Assembly (NCBI GenBank): GCA_037974965.1
Contig: JBBPFI010000001.1
Span: 1,116,001-1,180,000, forward strand
Direction: 5' to 3'
DNA length: 64,000 nucleotides
Source: Dacryopinax spathularia
Lineage: Eukaryota > Basidiomycota > Dacrymycetes > Dacrymycetales > Dacrymycetaceae
The notes below the pieces were generated by a model that searched no databases, was not told the origin of the DNA, and saw nothing but the letters and a program-made list of their open reading frames with translations. This document shows positions 45,030 to 55,021 of this stretch, piece by piece. The stretch's first letter is position 1. Each line of letters begins with the position of its first letter. The translations under genes were made by a program, and so were the position numbers.

Positions 45030-48000
45030 TCACCAAGTCGAATTAGACATGCCCAACCTTGACCTAGCCGGGGTCCTCTTCGGCGTCCCCCTGCTCCCAC
45101 TCTGGGTCAAAGATGCCGGCAGCGCACTAGCAACAGCAGTCTCCCCGCCCTGCTGCGCCGCCGTAGCCGCGACCATCAGTTCCGTCTGCCTGACCTTCTC
45201 CTCCAGCGCGCGGGTCTTGCTCTCGATCCACTGGAGCGTGCCAAGGTTCGAATTGAGGATAGCGACGATCTGCGATACTGGGTCCTCTGACGCGGCGATC
45301 GAAGCCGGATTCAGGCCGGAAGAGGAGAAAGAGAGCGAGGCGGAGGTAAGAGTCGTCCCTGGTGCCGTGCCGCCGCTGTTGAGGGAATTGATCGTCTCGA
45401 TCATCTGGGCCAGATTCCGGCTCATTTCGTCCAGCTCGCGGTTAAGCCGCTCTGCAAGGCTGTACGCATCTTGTCGCGCTTTGTCGGCTGGGCGGAGGTC
45501 GCGCACTCCGCCAGTGCCCGTGTCCATGCCGGAGGCGGTGAGCGTCTTGTATGGGCTGCTGCCGAGGTTCTTCTCGAACATGTCGGTAAGGAGGGCTTCG
45601 TACCCGTCTAGAGCGGTGGAGAGCTCTTTTTGCTGCGTTTCGACGTGCTCCAGTGCGCTGTCGACCAGGAGCTGCGTTCGTTCGGCATCGTTCACGTCGC
45701 TCATCAGGTTTCCAATCTGCACAAATCTTGCTGTCAGCATCAAGCCATAAGGAGCGAGGCGAGGCCCATACCAAAGCACCATTCTCCAACAACATCCGGT
45801 CCCACTGCGCCACCTCCCTCGCAAGCTCCCCAAAGTCCTTGACAGACGTCTCAAGATCCTTCGACCACCGATTGACGATATCTTCCATACTGTGTCCCTG
45901 GAGATGCGAGATCGACGGAGCTGCTTTAGGCGCTGCAGCGGCAGTAGTGCTTGCGGCACCTGAGGTTGGAGCAGCTGTTCCCGTCGTGCCTTGGGTCGTA
46001 GAGGTCGTGGAAGGGCCACCGAGGGCGGAGGCGCCAAGCGTCGAGCTGCCCAGGGTGGGGGCATCCGCTAGCATACGTCCAATCAGCCCATATTCCCTAT
46101 ACCAAATGCCAAAATGCCAAAAGGACATACGTTTCTTAGCCCCACCAAGCAAGTTAAACCCCCCAAGCCCACCAGCAGCAGGCGGCGCCAGTGTCGCCCC
46201 AGTCGTTGCTCCAGTCGTTGCGCCTGCTCCAGCGGCAGGGGCACCATCCTTCGCACCCTCCGCAGTCTTCTCCTTTTCCTTATCTCCCCCAGCTGATGGA
46301 GCGGGCGTGGCAGGCTTCGCGAACGCCGCAAAGGGATTGGGCTTGTCTCCCGCTGCTGCGGGGGCTGCACCTCCAGCTGTTGTTGACCCGCCGGGAGCGG
46401 CGGAGTCGGTAGTGCCGGTAGCGGCAGCAGGCTTGGGGAACGAGAACCCTGTGAACCCACCCGTCGCTGGTGCTGCCGCTGGTGCCGCAGGGGCAGTCGA
46501 ACCCGTTGCTCCTGAAGTTGAGATGGCGGCAGGAGCGGGAGTAGGAGGTTTCCCAGGACCAGCGAAGAGCCCTCCTCCCGCTGCTGGTGCGGCTGGCGCG
46601 CCCGAGCCGGTGGAGGGTGCCTCACCAGGGGTGGTCGGCTTGCTGAGGGCTGGGAAGAGGGATGTGCTGGTTCCTGCTGCGGCTGGGGCGGCGGCCGTGC
46701 CTGTGCCGGTGGTGGTGGAGGTTGTCGCGGTAGCGCCTTGAGTACCGGCAGGCTTGCCGAAGTTGCCCCAGTTGAAGGCGGGGGCTGTCGTGCCCGTCCC
46801 GCCAGTCGCAGTCGTTCCAGTCGTCCCAGTCGTAGCTCCAGTTCCAGCCGCCGGAGTCGTCGCCGTACCGCTCCCACCAGCCGGAGCGCCAAACAGGTTA
46901 AAAGCAGGCTTCGGCGCAGCACTTCCGCCCGCAGCAGCCGTGCCCGAATCACCTGCCGGACCAGTTGTGCCAGTTGTACCAGTTGTGCCGGACGCCGCAG
47001 GCGGCTTGGGGAATGAGAACCCCGTGAACCCGCCCGCTGCGCCGCCTGTGCCCGTCGTAGTCGAAGAGGCGCCTGCCGTAGCACCAGGAGCAGGAGTAGG
47101 AGGCTTCGACAGCCTCGATAACAGGTCGCCGCCCGGAGCAGCCGGAGCTGGAGCTGCGGTGTTGCTACTGCTGAAGGTGTTCTCGGCGGATGTGGAGGGC
47201 TTGCCGAAGTTTGCGAAGAGCGAGGGGGCTGATGATGTTCCTGCTGCTGGTGCTGCGGGTGCGGTCGTACCGGTCGTTGTGCCGGTCGTGGTGGCGGCGG
47301 TGCTGCCTTGTGTACCGGCCGGCTTGCCAAATGAGCCCCAGTTGAAGGGCGCTGAGCCGGAGCCTCCGGCCGTCCCCGTTCCAGTGGTGGTAGTGCCGCT
47401 CGCTGCTGCGCCCGTAGCGGGAGTTGAACTCGACGCGCCCGCAGCGCCAAAGATGTTGAAAGTTGGCTTTGCAGCCCCGGATGCTCCGGACGCAGCATTG
47501 TTATCCGCAGGTTTTGGGGCAAACAACGAGGGTGCAGCGGTCGTCGTACCACCTGAGCCTGAGGCGGCCCCGTCCGCGGGTTTGGGGGCGAAGAGCGACG
47601 GAGTTGGCGTAGTGCTCATGGCGCTCGCAGGGGCATCAGCGGGCTTAGGAGCGAACAGTGATGGAGTGGGAGTCGTGCTCGTCCCCGTTGTGGTGGAAGT
47701 ACCAGCAGGCTTGGGAGCGAACAAGGAAGGAGCGGAACCGCCGCCGGCTGGTTGGCCGAACGGGCTTGCGGTCGTCGTCGTACCAGACGTTCCGGAAGGT
47801 TGACCAAAGGCGTTGGTCCCGCTGGATCCAGCTGCGGGTTGACCGAATGCGCTCGTTCCTGCAGGCTTGCCAAACGCGCTTGCTGCTGCGCCTGCATTTC
47901 CCGCTGGTTGACCGAACGGACTTGCCGTGGATGTCGACCCACCCGCGGGCTGACCGAACACATTTATCGTAGATCCCGACCCGCCAGAAGGTTGTCCAAA

Positions 48001-48282
48001 AGCGTTCGTCGTCCCCGACCCTCCCGACGGTTGCCCGAACGCGTTCGTCCCCGACCCCGCCGCCGGCTGGCCAAAGGCACCAAAAAGCCCTCCACCCGGC
48101 GGTTTCCCAGCTGGAGTCGTGCTCCCCGCTCCTGGCTGTCCGAATATGCTAGGCGGCGCGTTGTTCGATTGTGGTGTTGAGGGTGCTGCCGGGGTGGTGC
48201 CAGTGCCGTTGTTGGCGGTGTTGGCCGTGGACTGCTGCCCTAATGGGGAGGGGTTTGGGGGTTTGTTGAAGTTGCTGAACAT
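45030..48282 (-). CDS. NSP1: FG-repeat nucleoporin Nsp1 (Nup62 homologue)
   Basis: Nsp1/Nup62 lines the central channel of the nuclear pore; its FG domain binds transport receptors and its coiled coil joins Nup57 and Nup49. The start MFSNFNKPPNPSPLGQQSTA opens a long T/G/A/P-rich FG domain with IFGQP and many NAFGQPSGGSG-like units, then FG, FSFPKP and LFA-type units. The C-terminal Nsp1_C coiled coil starts SISHLQGHSMEDIVNRWSKD, has EVAQWDRMLLENGALV and LNSNLGTLQWIESKTRALEE, and ends KRTPARSRLGMSNSTW. Two introns are inferred, near 45722-45772 and 46066-46133. The FG domain holds a large internal duplication. Large open frames on the plus strand opposite are shadows of the biased composition. 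Confidence 0.93.
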
Positions 48283-48778
48283 CGTTGTCCTCAATTCCTC
48301 CTGCTTGAACCTGGATATATGCGCTTTGGAGGATGAGGAGAAACGGGTGGCAGTCAGCGCGTCGATTGAACGGTGCACGCGCCTTTTGGAGTCCGGTGGC
48401 GAATTGTCCGCGATTCTGTTGTAAACGGAGGCAGTTACGGCCTCGACCACAGTCGCTCGGGGTCTCCTTCTTTCATCAGGGGTCCTAAATCGACTATTTT
48501 TGCCAGAAGGTGCCGTTGCTGTGCATGTAATCCTAATCTGCCTCCGTCCTCTGCGCAGCCTCAGCTCATAAGGGGCTGTCGACGTGGAACCCCTCTCCCT
48601 TCCACGACTGCCCTCTGCTCAGAACACGTACTCCTCTCACTTTTCACTCGCTCCCTCCACGACTCCTTTCCCACTAGCTAGTCTAGTTGTATCTCTTCAA
48701 CGTCTACCATCAAACCGTCTTCGTCAACATCTACGCGATAACCGAACGCGATCCAAAACTAAAAGCGAACTATCTACC
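48283..48778. other. Divergent NSP1/HXL1-like upstream region
   Basis: The plus-strand frame from 48584 stays open into the bZIP gene, but the Met at 48779 in context TACCATGG is the better start. No TATA box is clear. This would include a long 5' leader for the bZIP mRNA. Confidence 0.4.
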
Positions 48779-50022
48779 ATGGACTCGATCGCCCCTAGCC
48801 TACTTCTGAGGCAGCCAACCCCTGAATCGTCCAACGAATCCACAAAGGGCGACAACGGCTCACGAAAGCGACGAAGGCCGAACGACCCGCCGCATGAGGT
48901 GCCTCCTACTCCTGGTCCAGAGGCGACACCGGAAGAACGCCGTGCTGCTCGCGCTCAGAGGAACAGGATCGCCGCTCAGAGCAGCAGGGATCGGCGTAAG
49001 GAGGAATACCGATACCTCCGGGACCGGATCGCCGAGCTTGAGCGGGAGAACCAACTCCTCCGCGCTGGCCATTTCGTCCCTCCCTCTGCTGCCCTGACGA
49101 GCCCTGCACCGTCCTCCGCCTCGCTCGACTCGACTCCCGCTCCTGTGTCCGGCTCAGCAGACCAGTGGAAGCGCGATATCGAGAGTGAGAACCGCGAGCT
49201 CCGAACGAAAGTCGCCAACCTCGAGCGCATGTTCGCCCTCATCGTACCCAATGCCCCCATCAACCCACTCGCCTCAACCTCAACCGAGGCATCATCAAGC
49301 TCTGCTTCTTCAGTCAGCGCAACCCCGGTCGTAGCAGATACCCCTCAAAGTGTGCCCACTCGCCACCTAGCACGGGTGGCGACCGACTCCCTGGTGGAGA
49401 CGGCCCCGCAGCGGGTGGGCACCAATCCGCGATCATCCCCAACTCCTTCCCCTCCTCTTCTGCTCCGAACCCCCTCGCCCTCAACCGGGCAAGCGCAGAC
49501 TGGCTCCTCTCTCTCCTCCAACTCGGTCATCCCCTCCCTGTCCCTGTCCCCGCCACCACCGCCGCCCCAGTCCTTTCTTCGATTTCGAACAAGAACCAAC
49601 GAACGGCAACAGCAGCGACTGACCTCGCGGCGGTGCCACTCGCATCGCCCTTCCGCGAAGGCCAGGACCTGCTGGCGGATCAAACTACGGGTAGCCCCCT
49701 CACGGCAGCCCTCCGGGCGACCGTACCGGAGATGACCTTCCTCCCCACTCCGTCAACCTCGTCCTACGCCGGCTCCGAGCTCGACTTTTCCGAGTTCGCG
49801 CTCGAGCCTGCTGTTTCCGCCCCGGAACCAGCAGCAACGGACGCAGCGTCGACAGCGATCGTGGAGGAGATGATGAGCAAGTACCTTAATGACATGGTCT
49901 CGGACCAGAGCTGGGCCTGGGAGGCGTGCGGGCACGACCCCGACGAGACGAAAGACGTAATGAACCCCTCCAATCCCACTATCACCACTACTACTGGAGC
50001 GACAGAAGTGAACGTGTTCTGA
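48779..50022 (+). CDS. HXL1: bZIP factor of HAC1/XBP1/HXL1 type with a frame switch
   Basis: Likely master transcription factor of the unfolded-protein response. The bZIP basic region ARAQRNRIAAQSSRDRRKEE and zipper LRDRIAELERENQLLRAG resemble Cryptococcus Hxl1 and XBP1, and a second heptad stretch is WKRDIESENRELRTKVANLE. Without splicing the frame stops at 49735 (318 residues) with a basic tail. Another frame, from about 49412 to 50022, encodes a convincing acidic C-terminus: ADWLLSLLQLGHPLPV, then ELDFSEFALEP and KYLNDMVSDQSWAWEACGHD. Joining them needs removal of 3n+2 nt. CCG^CAGC at 49406-49412 fits an Ire1 cut. A GT-AG intron at 49350-49411 (62 nt, no good branch site) would also join them, giving 393 residues. 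Confidence 0.82.
49406..49412 (+). promoter_or_regulatory. Candidate Ire1 splice-site motif CCG^CAGC
   Basis: Matches the CNG^CAGC core of XBP1-type sites. Flanks GGTG (49393-49396) and CACC (49420-49423) can pair, with CC (49404-49405) and GG (49413-49414) bordering a 7-nt loop. It lies where the reading frame must change. The partner site is not settled: other CNG triplets in the right phase end at 49328, 49337 and 49385. Confidence 0.45.
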
Positions 50023-50565
50023 GTACGGCAGCATTTCTCCATTTCTTTTTACTTCCTATTTCTCAGACATCTGTGTTCTTGGATCCCTATTCCGTCTTCT
50101 CAGACCGGACACTACGGGCGTCCCTACACACTCTTTCGTTGTCTTTTCTCTCTCGCTTCCCTCCTGTACTTCCGGCAGCATCGCGACCCGACCTTTCTTC
50201 TTTCTACTGGTGCTTGGCTTGGACTGGACGATTCTGCTGCCTCCCTTCGGGTCGTAGGCGGCGTTTCGTTTGTCTGAGCTGGGGCGCTGGTGGGAGGAGA
50301 GGAGAGCGTTGTGTGTGGTTGGATTAGAGTAGGCTGGCTGGTTAGGTAGATAATGAAGTTTTGTGGGACGTATATGCGCGATCCGACTGCCCCGAATAGT
50401 GCATATATGCGCATTGGAGGTAGCTGCCTCCAGCGTAAAGGTATACAAAGGCATAACAACCGTCCAACCCATCTATCCAATCTCCCTCAACGCCCAATGT
50501 AAGCAATACAATCCCATCCCCCCAAACCCCCGCAACATCCTCCCAAAACCAAAACGACCCCCAGC
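50023..50565. other. Convergent 3' region of the HXL1-like and LCL2 genes
   Basis: Pyrimidine-rich at the start, as in 3' flanks. It carries two copies of an ATATGCGC motif (near 50372 and 50405). No gene is recognised. Confidence 0.4.
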
Positions 50566-51083
50566 TCATAACGACCTCCCCAGCCTCTCGACCCCCTTAC
50601 ACCCCTCCGTCCCCCTCACACAAACGACCGTCTCCTGGCCTGTTTGTTTGTCGGGTACGAGGCATTTGATGTCCTGTACGCTTGGGCAGGGACATTCGGA
50701 GGGTGTGGAGACGCATGTGAGGGTGTCGGGGCAGAGGTAGGCTGGGCAGGGCACTACATATTCATAGTTAGAACCTCCAGTCTACCACCAGGCAACACAA
50801 CAGAGCGGAGCGAGGTATATAAGGAAGGGGGAATGCAGGGCAGATGAGGGCAGATGAGGGCAGATGAGGGATGGGTGGAGAAAGGGGACGTACCAGCCTC
50901 AGCCTGCGCCTGCCATAACGACTGCTGCCCTCCCCCAGGATGAGAATGATGTGCCTGCTGGTGCTGTTGTTGTTGTCTGTGCCCACCGCCGCCGCCGAAG
51001 AACTGGTCGAAGATGTTGAATTGGGCTGAGACGATCGGGAGGAGCAAGAGCATTAGATACGCGGGTAAGAGCGGGTAGCGCAT
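50566..51083 (-). CDS. LCL2: Secreted/ER protein of the Lcl2 family
   Basis: Lcl2 is a small secretory-pathway protein, linked in yeast to ER-associated degradation and chronological lifespan. Two exons. The signal peptide is MRYPLLPAYLMLLLLPIVSA, followed by QFNIFDQFFGGGGGHRQQQQ and an H/Q/G-rich stretch. The GTACGT intron then joins to VPCPAYLCPDTLTCVSTPSE, CPCPSVQDIKCLVPD and ETVVCVRGTEGCKG, the conserved CPxYxCxDTxxCVxxPxxCPCP core. The split codon GTG fits the phases. The intron contains three exact 10-bp repeats. An exact TGACGTGG element lies upstream. Confidence 0.9.
50841..50870. repeat. 10-bp tandem repeat, three exact copies
   Basis: CAGATGAGGG is repeated three times without change inside the LCL2 intron. 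A fourth partial copy (GGG before it) is seen. It could serve as a polymorphic marker. Confidence 0.9.
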
Positions 51084-51154
51084 TCTGCAGTTTTAGAGGT
51101 GGACGGGGAGAGCCGGTCCTGGGTGGGGTGCCAGTGGGGGAAGGAGGATGGACG

Positions 51155-51162
51155 TGACGTGG
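51155..51162 (+). promoter_or_regulatory. UPR-element core TGACGTGG in the LCL2/TLS1 divergent promoter
   Basis: An exact TGACGTGG, the core bound by XBP1/ATF6-type bZIP factors. It lies 72 bp upstream of the LCL2 ATG and 85 bp upstream of the TLS1 ATG. LCL2 is the likelier target because it works in the ER. Binding here is inference. Confidence 0.5.
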
Positions 51163-51246
51163 TCGTGGTCGTGCCTTCCAAGTTGGGCAGTCAGGGTCCC
51201 TTAGCCGTTCTTGTTGTACTCCTCCAGCTTGGACACACACCTTGAA

Positions 51247-52435
51247 ATGTCCGAACCGGTATTCAAGAAACGCACCCGCCCGCCCAACGCCGGCAAACGC
51301 CACCTCGGCGACCTAGGCTCCGGCACATCCACGCCCGCCGCAGGCGAGTCCACGCCAGAGCCTCGATCGGAGACGGAGGAGCCAACAGAAGAAGAACGCA
51401 AGCTAGGGTGAGGACCCCCTTCCCTCTTAAGTAGTGAGAAGAAGCACGGAAACTGAGGTGGCCGAAAGGCTTGTTTAGGCTAGATGATATTGTCCTCCTG
51501 CGCAAGTATAGACAGGCGATGAGGCATGAGGGGATTGATGTGCAGAAACTCGTTAAGGGGGAGAAGAGGAAGAGGCGGGCTGCGGAGGATGAGGAGGAGG
51601 ATGGGGCTGTTGTGGAGAAGGGTGGGTTGAAGAAACGGGAGTTTGAGGGGGAGACGTGCGTTTGGCTTGCTTTGTATGGTTATGAAGGAACGCTGACTTG
51701 CGTGAAGAGATGGAGGGGAGGGCGACTCGATTGCGAAGAAGTTGAGGGCGAACAACTTTACGCAGCAGACGAATGCGCTCGATGTGAACAAGCATATGTT
51801 CGTCTTCGTTCTATCCCCCAGTACCTCTGCTGAAGGCGGTGTAGGATGGAATACATCGAGAAAGAGCTGAAGAATCGACGTGGAGAGTCCAGCTCCTCGA
51901 ACACCGAAGAAAAATCCGGGGCGTACGACCCATATGCCCAGCTGTTCAAGATCGACCCGAAGTTCAAGGTCAAGTCAAAAGCTGAGGAGGAGGAAGGAGG
52001 TGTCCAGGCCAGCATGGCTATGCTTACTGCTATTCCTGAGGTGGACCTTGGCATGGAGTACGTCCCTCTTTGCTCGGCGTAGAGGCCACTTCTGATGATG
52101 GTGCAGGACGCGGTTGAGAAATATCGAGGAGACCGAGAAGGCGAAACGGCAGGCGGCGGAGAAAGTGTCCGCGAGCAAGATGACAGAGGAGGACGAGGGC
52201 TTGGCGGCTTTACGATGTAGGCTACGCAACCGTTTGCTCTGCAGTGGAAGCTGACGACAGAACAGTCATGCGACGTACCAAGGAGGAGCAGTCACCGGCA
52301 ATAGCCCTCATGAACGCAAGACTGGAAGCTCAAGGCTTTGCACCGACCCCACCAACCCGTGCACAACCGTCGAAACCCAGGACAGCGACAGACGAGCAGA
52401 TACTGGAGCGTTTCAAGCAGAGGATGAAGCGATAG
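51247..52435 (+). CDS. TLS1: Spliceosomal factor Tls1/C9orf78 (Hep59 family)
   Basis: C9orf78/Tls1 is a disordered spliceosome factor that contacts Brr2 and SF3B1; in S. pombe it affects splicing of shelterin and heterochromatin genes. The start MSEPVFKKRTRPPNAGKRHL is followed by a T/P/E-rich stretch. Exon 2 gives LDDIVLLRKYRQAMRHEGID and VQKLVKGEKRKRRA, then EKGGLKKREFEGET. A further exon contains DSIAKKLRANNFTQQTNALD then VNKHM. Then MEYIEKELKNRRGE, YDPYAQLFKIDPKFKVK, MLTAIPEVDLGM and RLRNIEETEKAKR follow. These are the diagnostic blocks. The end is RFKQRMKR. The exon structure is short and conventional. It is divergent from LCL2. Confidence 0.93.
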
Positions 52436-52573
52436 CATCTCTCACCGTGCGCATACAGGCGCGAAACTCTGTCAGTAATAGGTTGCACATCTTGGTGTTA
52501 TTACAATGTACAAATACAACGAACTTGGCACAACCACACAGAGGAGATCATCTCAATTCCTCATCCGAGCGCC

Positions 52574-53057
52574 TCAAGCATTAGGGATATCATGCTCCTT
52601 CTTCAGTCTCTCCAGCTCCTTCTCCCTCGCCTCCAGCTCAGCCTTTTGCGCAGCGGCCTCTTGTCGTGTTGGCATATGGTAGAGAACGACAATGTATCGC
52701 TCCTGGAGATGGAAGCCGTTCAGGTGGTCGAGCGCGTTCTTCGCCTGTTCATTGTCGTCAGTCCACTGTCCCACATTCAGAGTAATAACACAAGAAGGGG
52801 ACGCACATCCATGACATCATCATACACGACAAAGGCAGTCCCCCTCGTCTTCTGCTCATTGCCTAACCGGATCTGGCGGATCGTGCCATATCGCCCAAAC
52901 AGGTCATACAGGTCCTCGCCAGTAATAGTATAGTTCAGGTTCTTGACGAACAAGATCCGGTTCGCTCCTGGTGGGAGCTTGTTCTACGAACCGTCAGCAA
53001 AGGATAAGAAGTATGAGCAGGAATGGGGCTTACTGCTGGTCGCTGTGCTACTGACAT
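52574..53057 (-). CDS. SF3B6: Splicing factor 3B subunit 6 (p14)
   Basis: SF3b14/p14 is the small RRM subunit of SF3b that sits near the branch adenosine with SF3B1. The protein reads [80 protein letters not shown] and [20 protein letters not shown], ending [18 protein letters not shown]2 is ILFVKNL and RNP1 is TRGTAFVVY. Length (about 123 residues) is normal. Three exons are inferred with short introns. It converges with TLS1, another SF3b-linked factor, with 138 bp between stops. Confidence 0.95.
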
Positions 53058-53347
53058 GGTGGATGATGACTAGCAAGAAACGTCTGGAATGGTAGGCCGC
53101 TCTAAGCGCTCGCTCGACCTGTCTTTTGCTTCCGGGTAACAAGCGCTCGTCGCAAGGCTGCTTCAGTCACTTGGTTTGCTGAGTGAAAAGCTGCAGAAGG
53201 AGGTGGCCTTTCTAGATAGTATCGAAAAAGCCTCGAAGAAAAGAATACAAGTGAAGACGAGTAACGAAGAATTACTCGGGTCGCTGTGATGCTAGAGCTG
53301 GTGAGGTGAACAAGTGCAAGAAAGAAGTGCAAAATGATTTTTCCAGA

Positions 53348-53428
53348 TACCCCCGGCGAGACTTGAACTCGCAATCTCCGGATGGCCGGTATAGAAGTCC
53401 GGCGCCTTAACCATTGGGCCACGAGGGC
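53348..53428 (-). tRNA. tRNA-Arg (anticodon UCU) with an 8-nt intron
   Basis: All four arms pair. The acceptor strand GCCCUCG pairs with CGGGGGU, the D stem is GCC/GGC, the anticodon stem is CCGGA/UCCGG and the T arm is GCGAG-UUCAAGU-CUCGC. The anticodon loop reads C-U-UCU-A, then eight extra bases (TACCGGCC) before A38, the canonical tRNA intron place. Discriminator base A. It lies about 120 bp upstream of the next gene. The isotype rests on anticodon UCU (AGA codons). Confidence 0.9.
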
Positions 53429-53549
53429 GAAACACCTTCAGTCTCCCCTCCAAACGTGATGTACTACAGGGGTTAGACGGAACCATTTTGCAATGGGCGG
53501 TCGTCAGCCGCGCCGCAGAGGCGCGTAGGAACCAACCCACTGCCAAAGT

Positions 53550-54785
53550 ATGGATGACGACCCATTCGATGCATCAGTATGGAGTACTGGCGCCCCAAGC
53601 ACTTCAAAACCACCAGAACCTCAGACCGACGAACAACCTGTAGAGCCAGCAACAGAAGCACCAGCATCGCCAGCCGGTGACGAGAATGGTGGCTTTGACG
53701 ACTTCGACGACTTCGGTGCGCCTGCTGCACCTATACCCGAGGGCGAAGCGGCAGACTTTGGAGACGATTTCGGCGAGTTTGGGGAGACTGTAGAGGCAGA
53801 TGCGTCGGCATTCGTTCAGACTGAGGAACCAGAGCCGATACCGCCGCCTCCCACGCAGAGGGAGGAACTGCCTACGCTTGTGCTCGATCCTATGCCCAGC
53901 AGGGAGGAGCTGGAAAGGGTCATTGATGCGTTGGTTGCACCAGTGTTTCCTATCGACACAGGACAGTTCTCGGACGAGCCGATACGAGAAGTGTCCGGTC
54001 CAGGCCAGATGCTGTTCACGAAGGAAAGGTGCGCACACAATACGTTCACTACGGAGGAGGTCTCTGAACTTGATCGTAGTCGCGAGCTGTACCGCACCCT
54101 TACAGAGATACCACCGGAGATGACGAAACCCGTGAACTGGACAAGATCGCGAATACGAAGGCAGCAGCTCATTGCACTTGGTGTGCCTGTCAACCTGGAC
54201 GAGGTGCGTTCCTGACACACACTCACGCGAGGCACGGTTGCTCAAAAGCCTTCCAGGTGTTACCCACATCAAGCGCGAGACCGTTACCCACATTACATAT
54301 TACCACTAATCCCACTGGTCGACCCGCATCAGCTCCGCCAGGACGACCGTCCACACCCGCAGGCCTCGCCTCCCGTGCAGGTACGCCTCTTCCTGGTCAT
54401 CGCACACCACGCACTGGGCCGCCACCGCTTGGTCCACCACCAAAAGTCGACATGGTTAGGGCCGAGGAGCTTCTTCGCTTGACAGAGTGTGAGATTATCT
54501 GCCTTCAAGGCTGATCATAGTTTCTGATGATATGCAGCACAACTATCCATCCTTCCTCTGCCCGCTGTCGAAGCTCAACTGGCCGACATCCGCGCCGTCA
54601 CCGAGCAAGCGAACGCCCTCCTTGCACATCTATTACAGAGCCGAGACGTGCTGCAGCAAGATGCAGAGACGTATAACCGACTCATCGCTGAGCTGGTCGG
54701 TGAGGCACAAAAGGCAAAAGCACCGCAGACTAGCCGGTGGGGACGGAGAAAAGAGAAGTCTGGATCGACAATGTCCAATTCGTAG
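53550..54785 (+). CDS. Laa2/DUF5102-like protein with acidic phenylalanine motifs
   Basis: Probably a clathrin/AP-1 accessory protein, but the family call is tentative. The start is MDDDPFDASVWSTGAPSTSK. FDDFDDFGAPAAP and FGDDFGEFGE, repeated acidic-phenylalanine motifs of the kind bound by gamma-adaptin ear domains, follow at about residues 50-75. Then come ELPTLVLDPMPSREELERVI and SRELYRTLTEIPPEMTKPVN, and WTRSRIRRQQLIALGVPVNL, a basic helical core. A proline-rich part (GPPPLGPPPKVDM) and a C-terminal coiled coil (DIRAVTEQANALLAHLLQSR) end the protein. Yeast Laa2 is the relative I recall with this layout. Several introns are visible. The start context is GTATGG. Confidence 0.6.
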
Positions 54786-55021
54786 ACGTGCAATATGTAT
54801 TACTACTGTGCAATTACTGCATATTATCACAATTACCCCCTCCTATCCATCAGGACCAGACTCCACATGCGCAGAGCGGAAAGAGCGTTGCCAGAGACAG
54901 TGCCCAGAACTTGCCGTAATGACATCTGCTAAATTCCGTCTTCTGCCAGCACCACGTCTCTCCCGCGGAACCTGACTTTGCGTCTGAACCGCGATCCTCT
55001 GTTTCTCGCGCTTCTACTTCC

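Noticed and set aside
46083-47552. Minus-strand 489-codon frame overlapping NSP1
   Set aside because: It is rich in R, P, L and Q from a shifted reading of the same repeats and has no FG pattern or known domain.
46754-47803. Plus-strand 349-codon frame opposite NSP1
   Set aside because: It is made of the reversed G/C-biased FG repeats and has no family motif; the NSP1 reading explains the region.
48584-48778. Upstream extension of the bZIP frame
   Set aside because: S/P-rich with poor start context; the ATG at 48779 has TACCATGG and precedes the conserved part.
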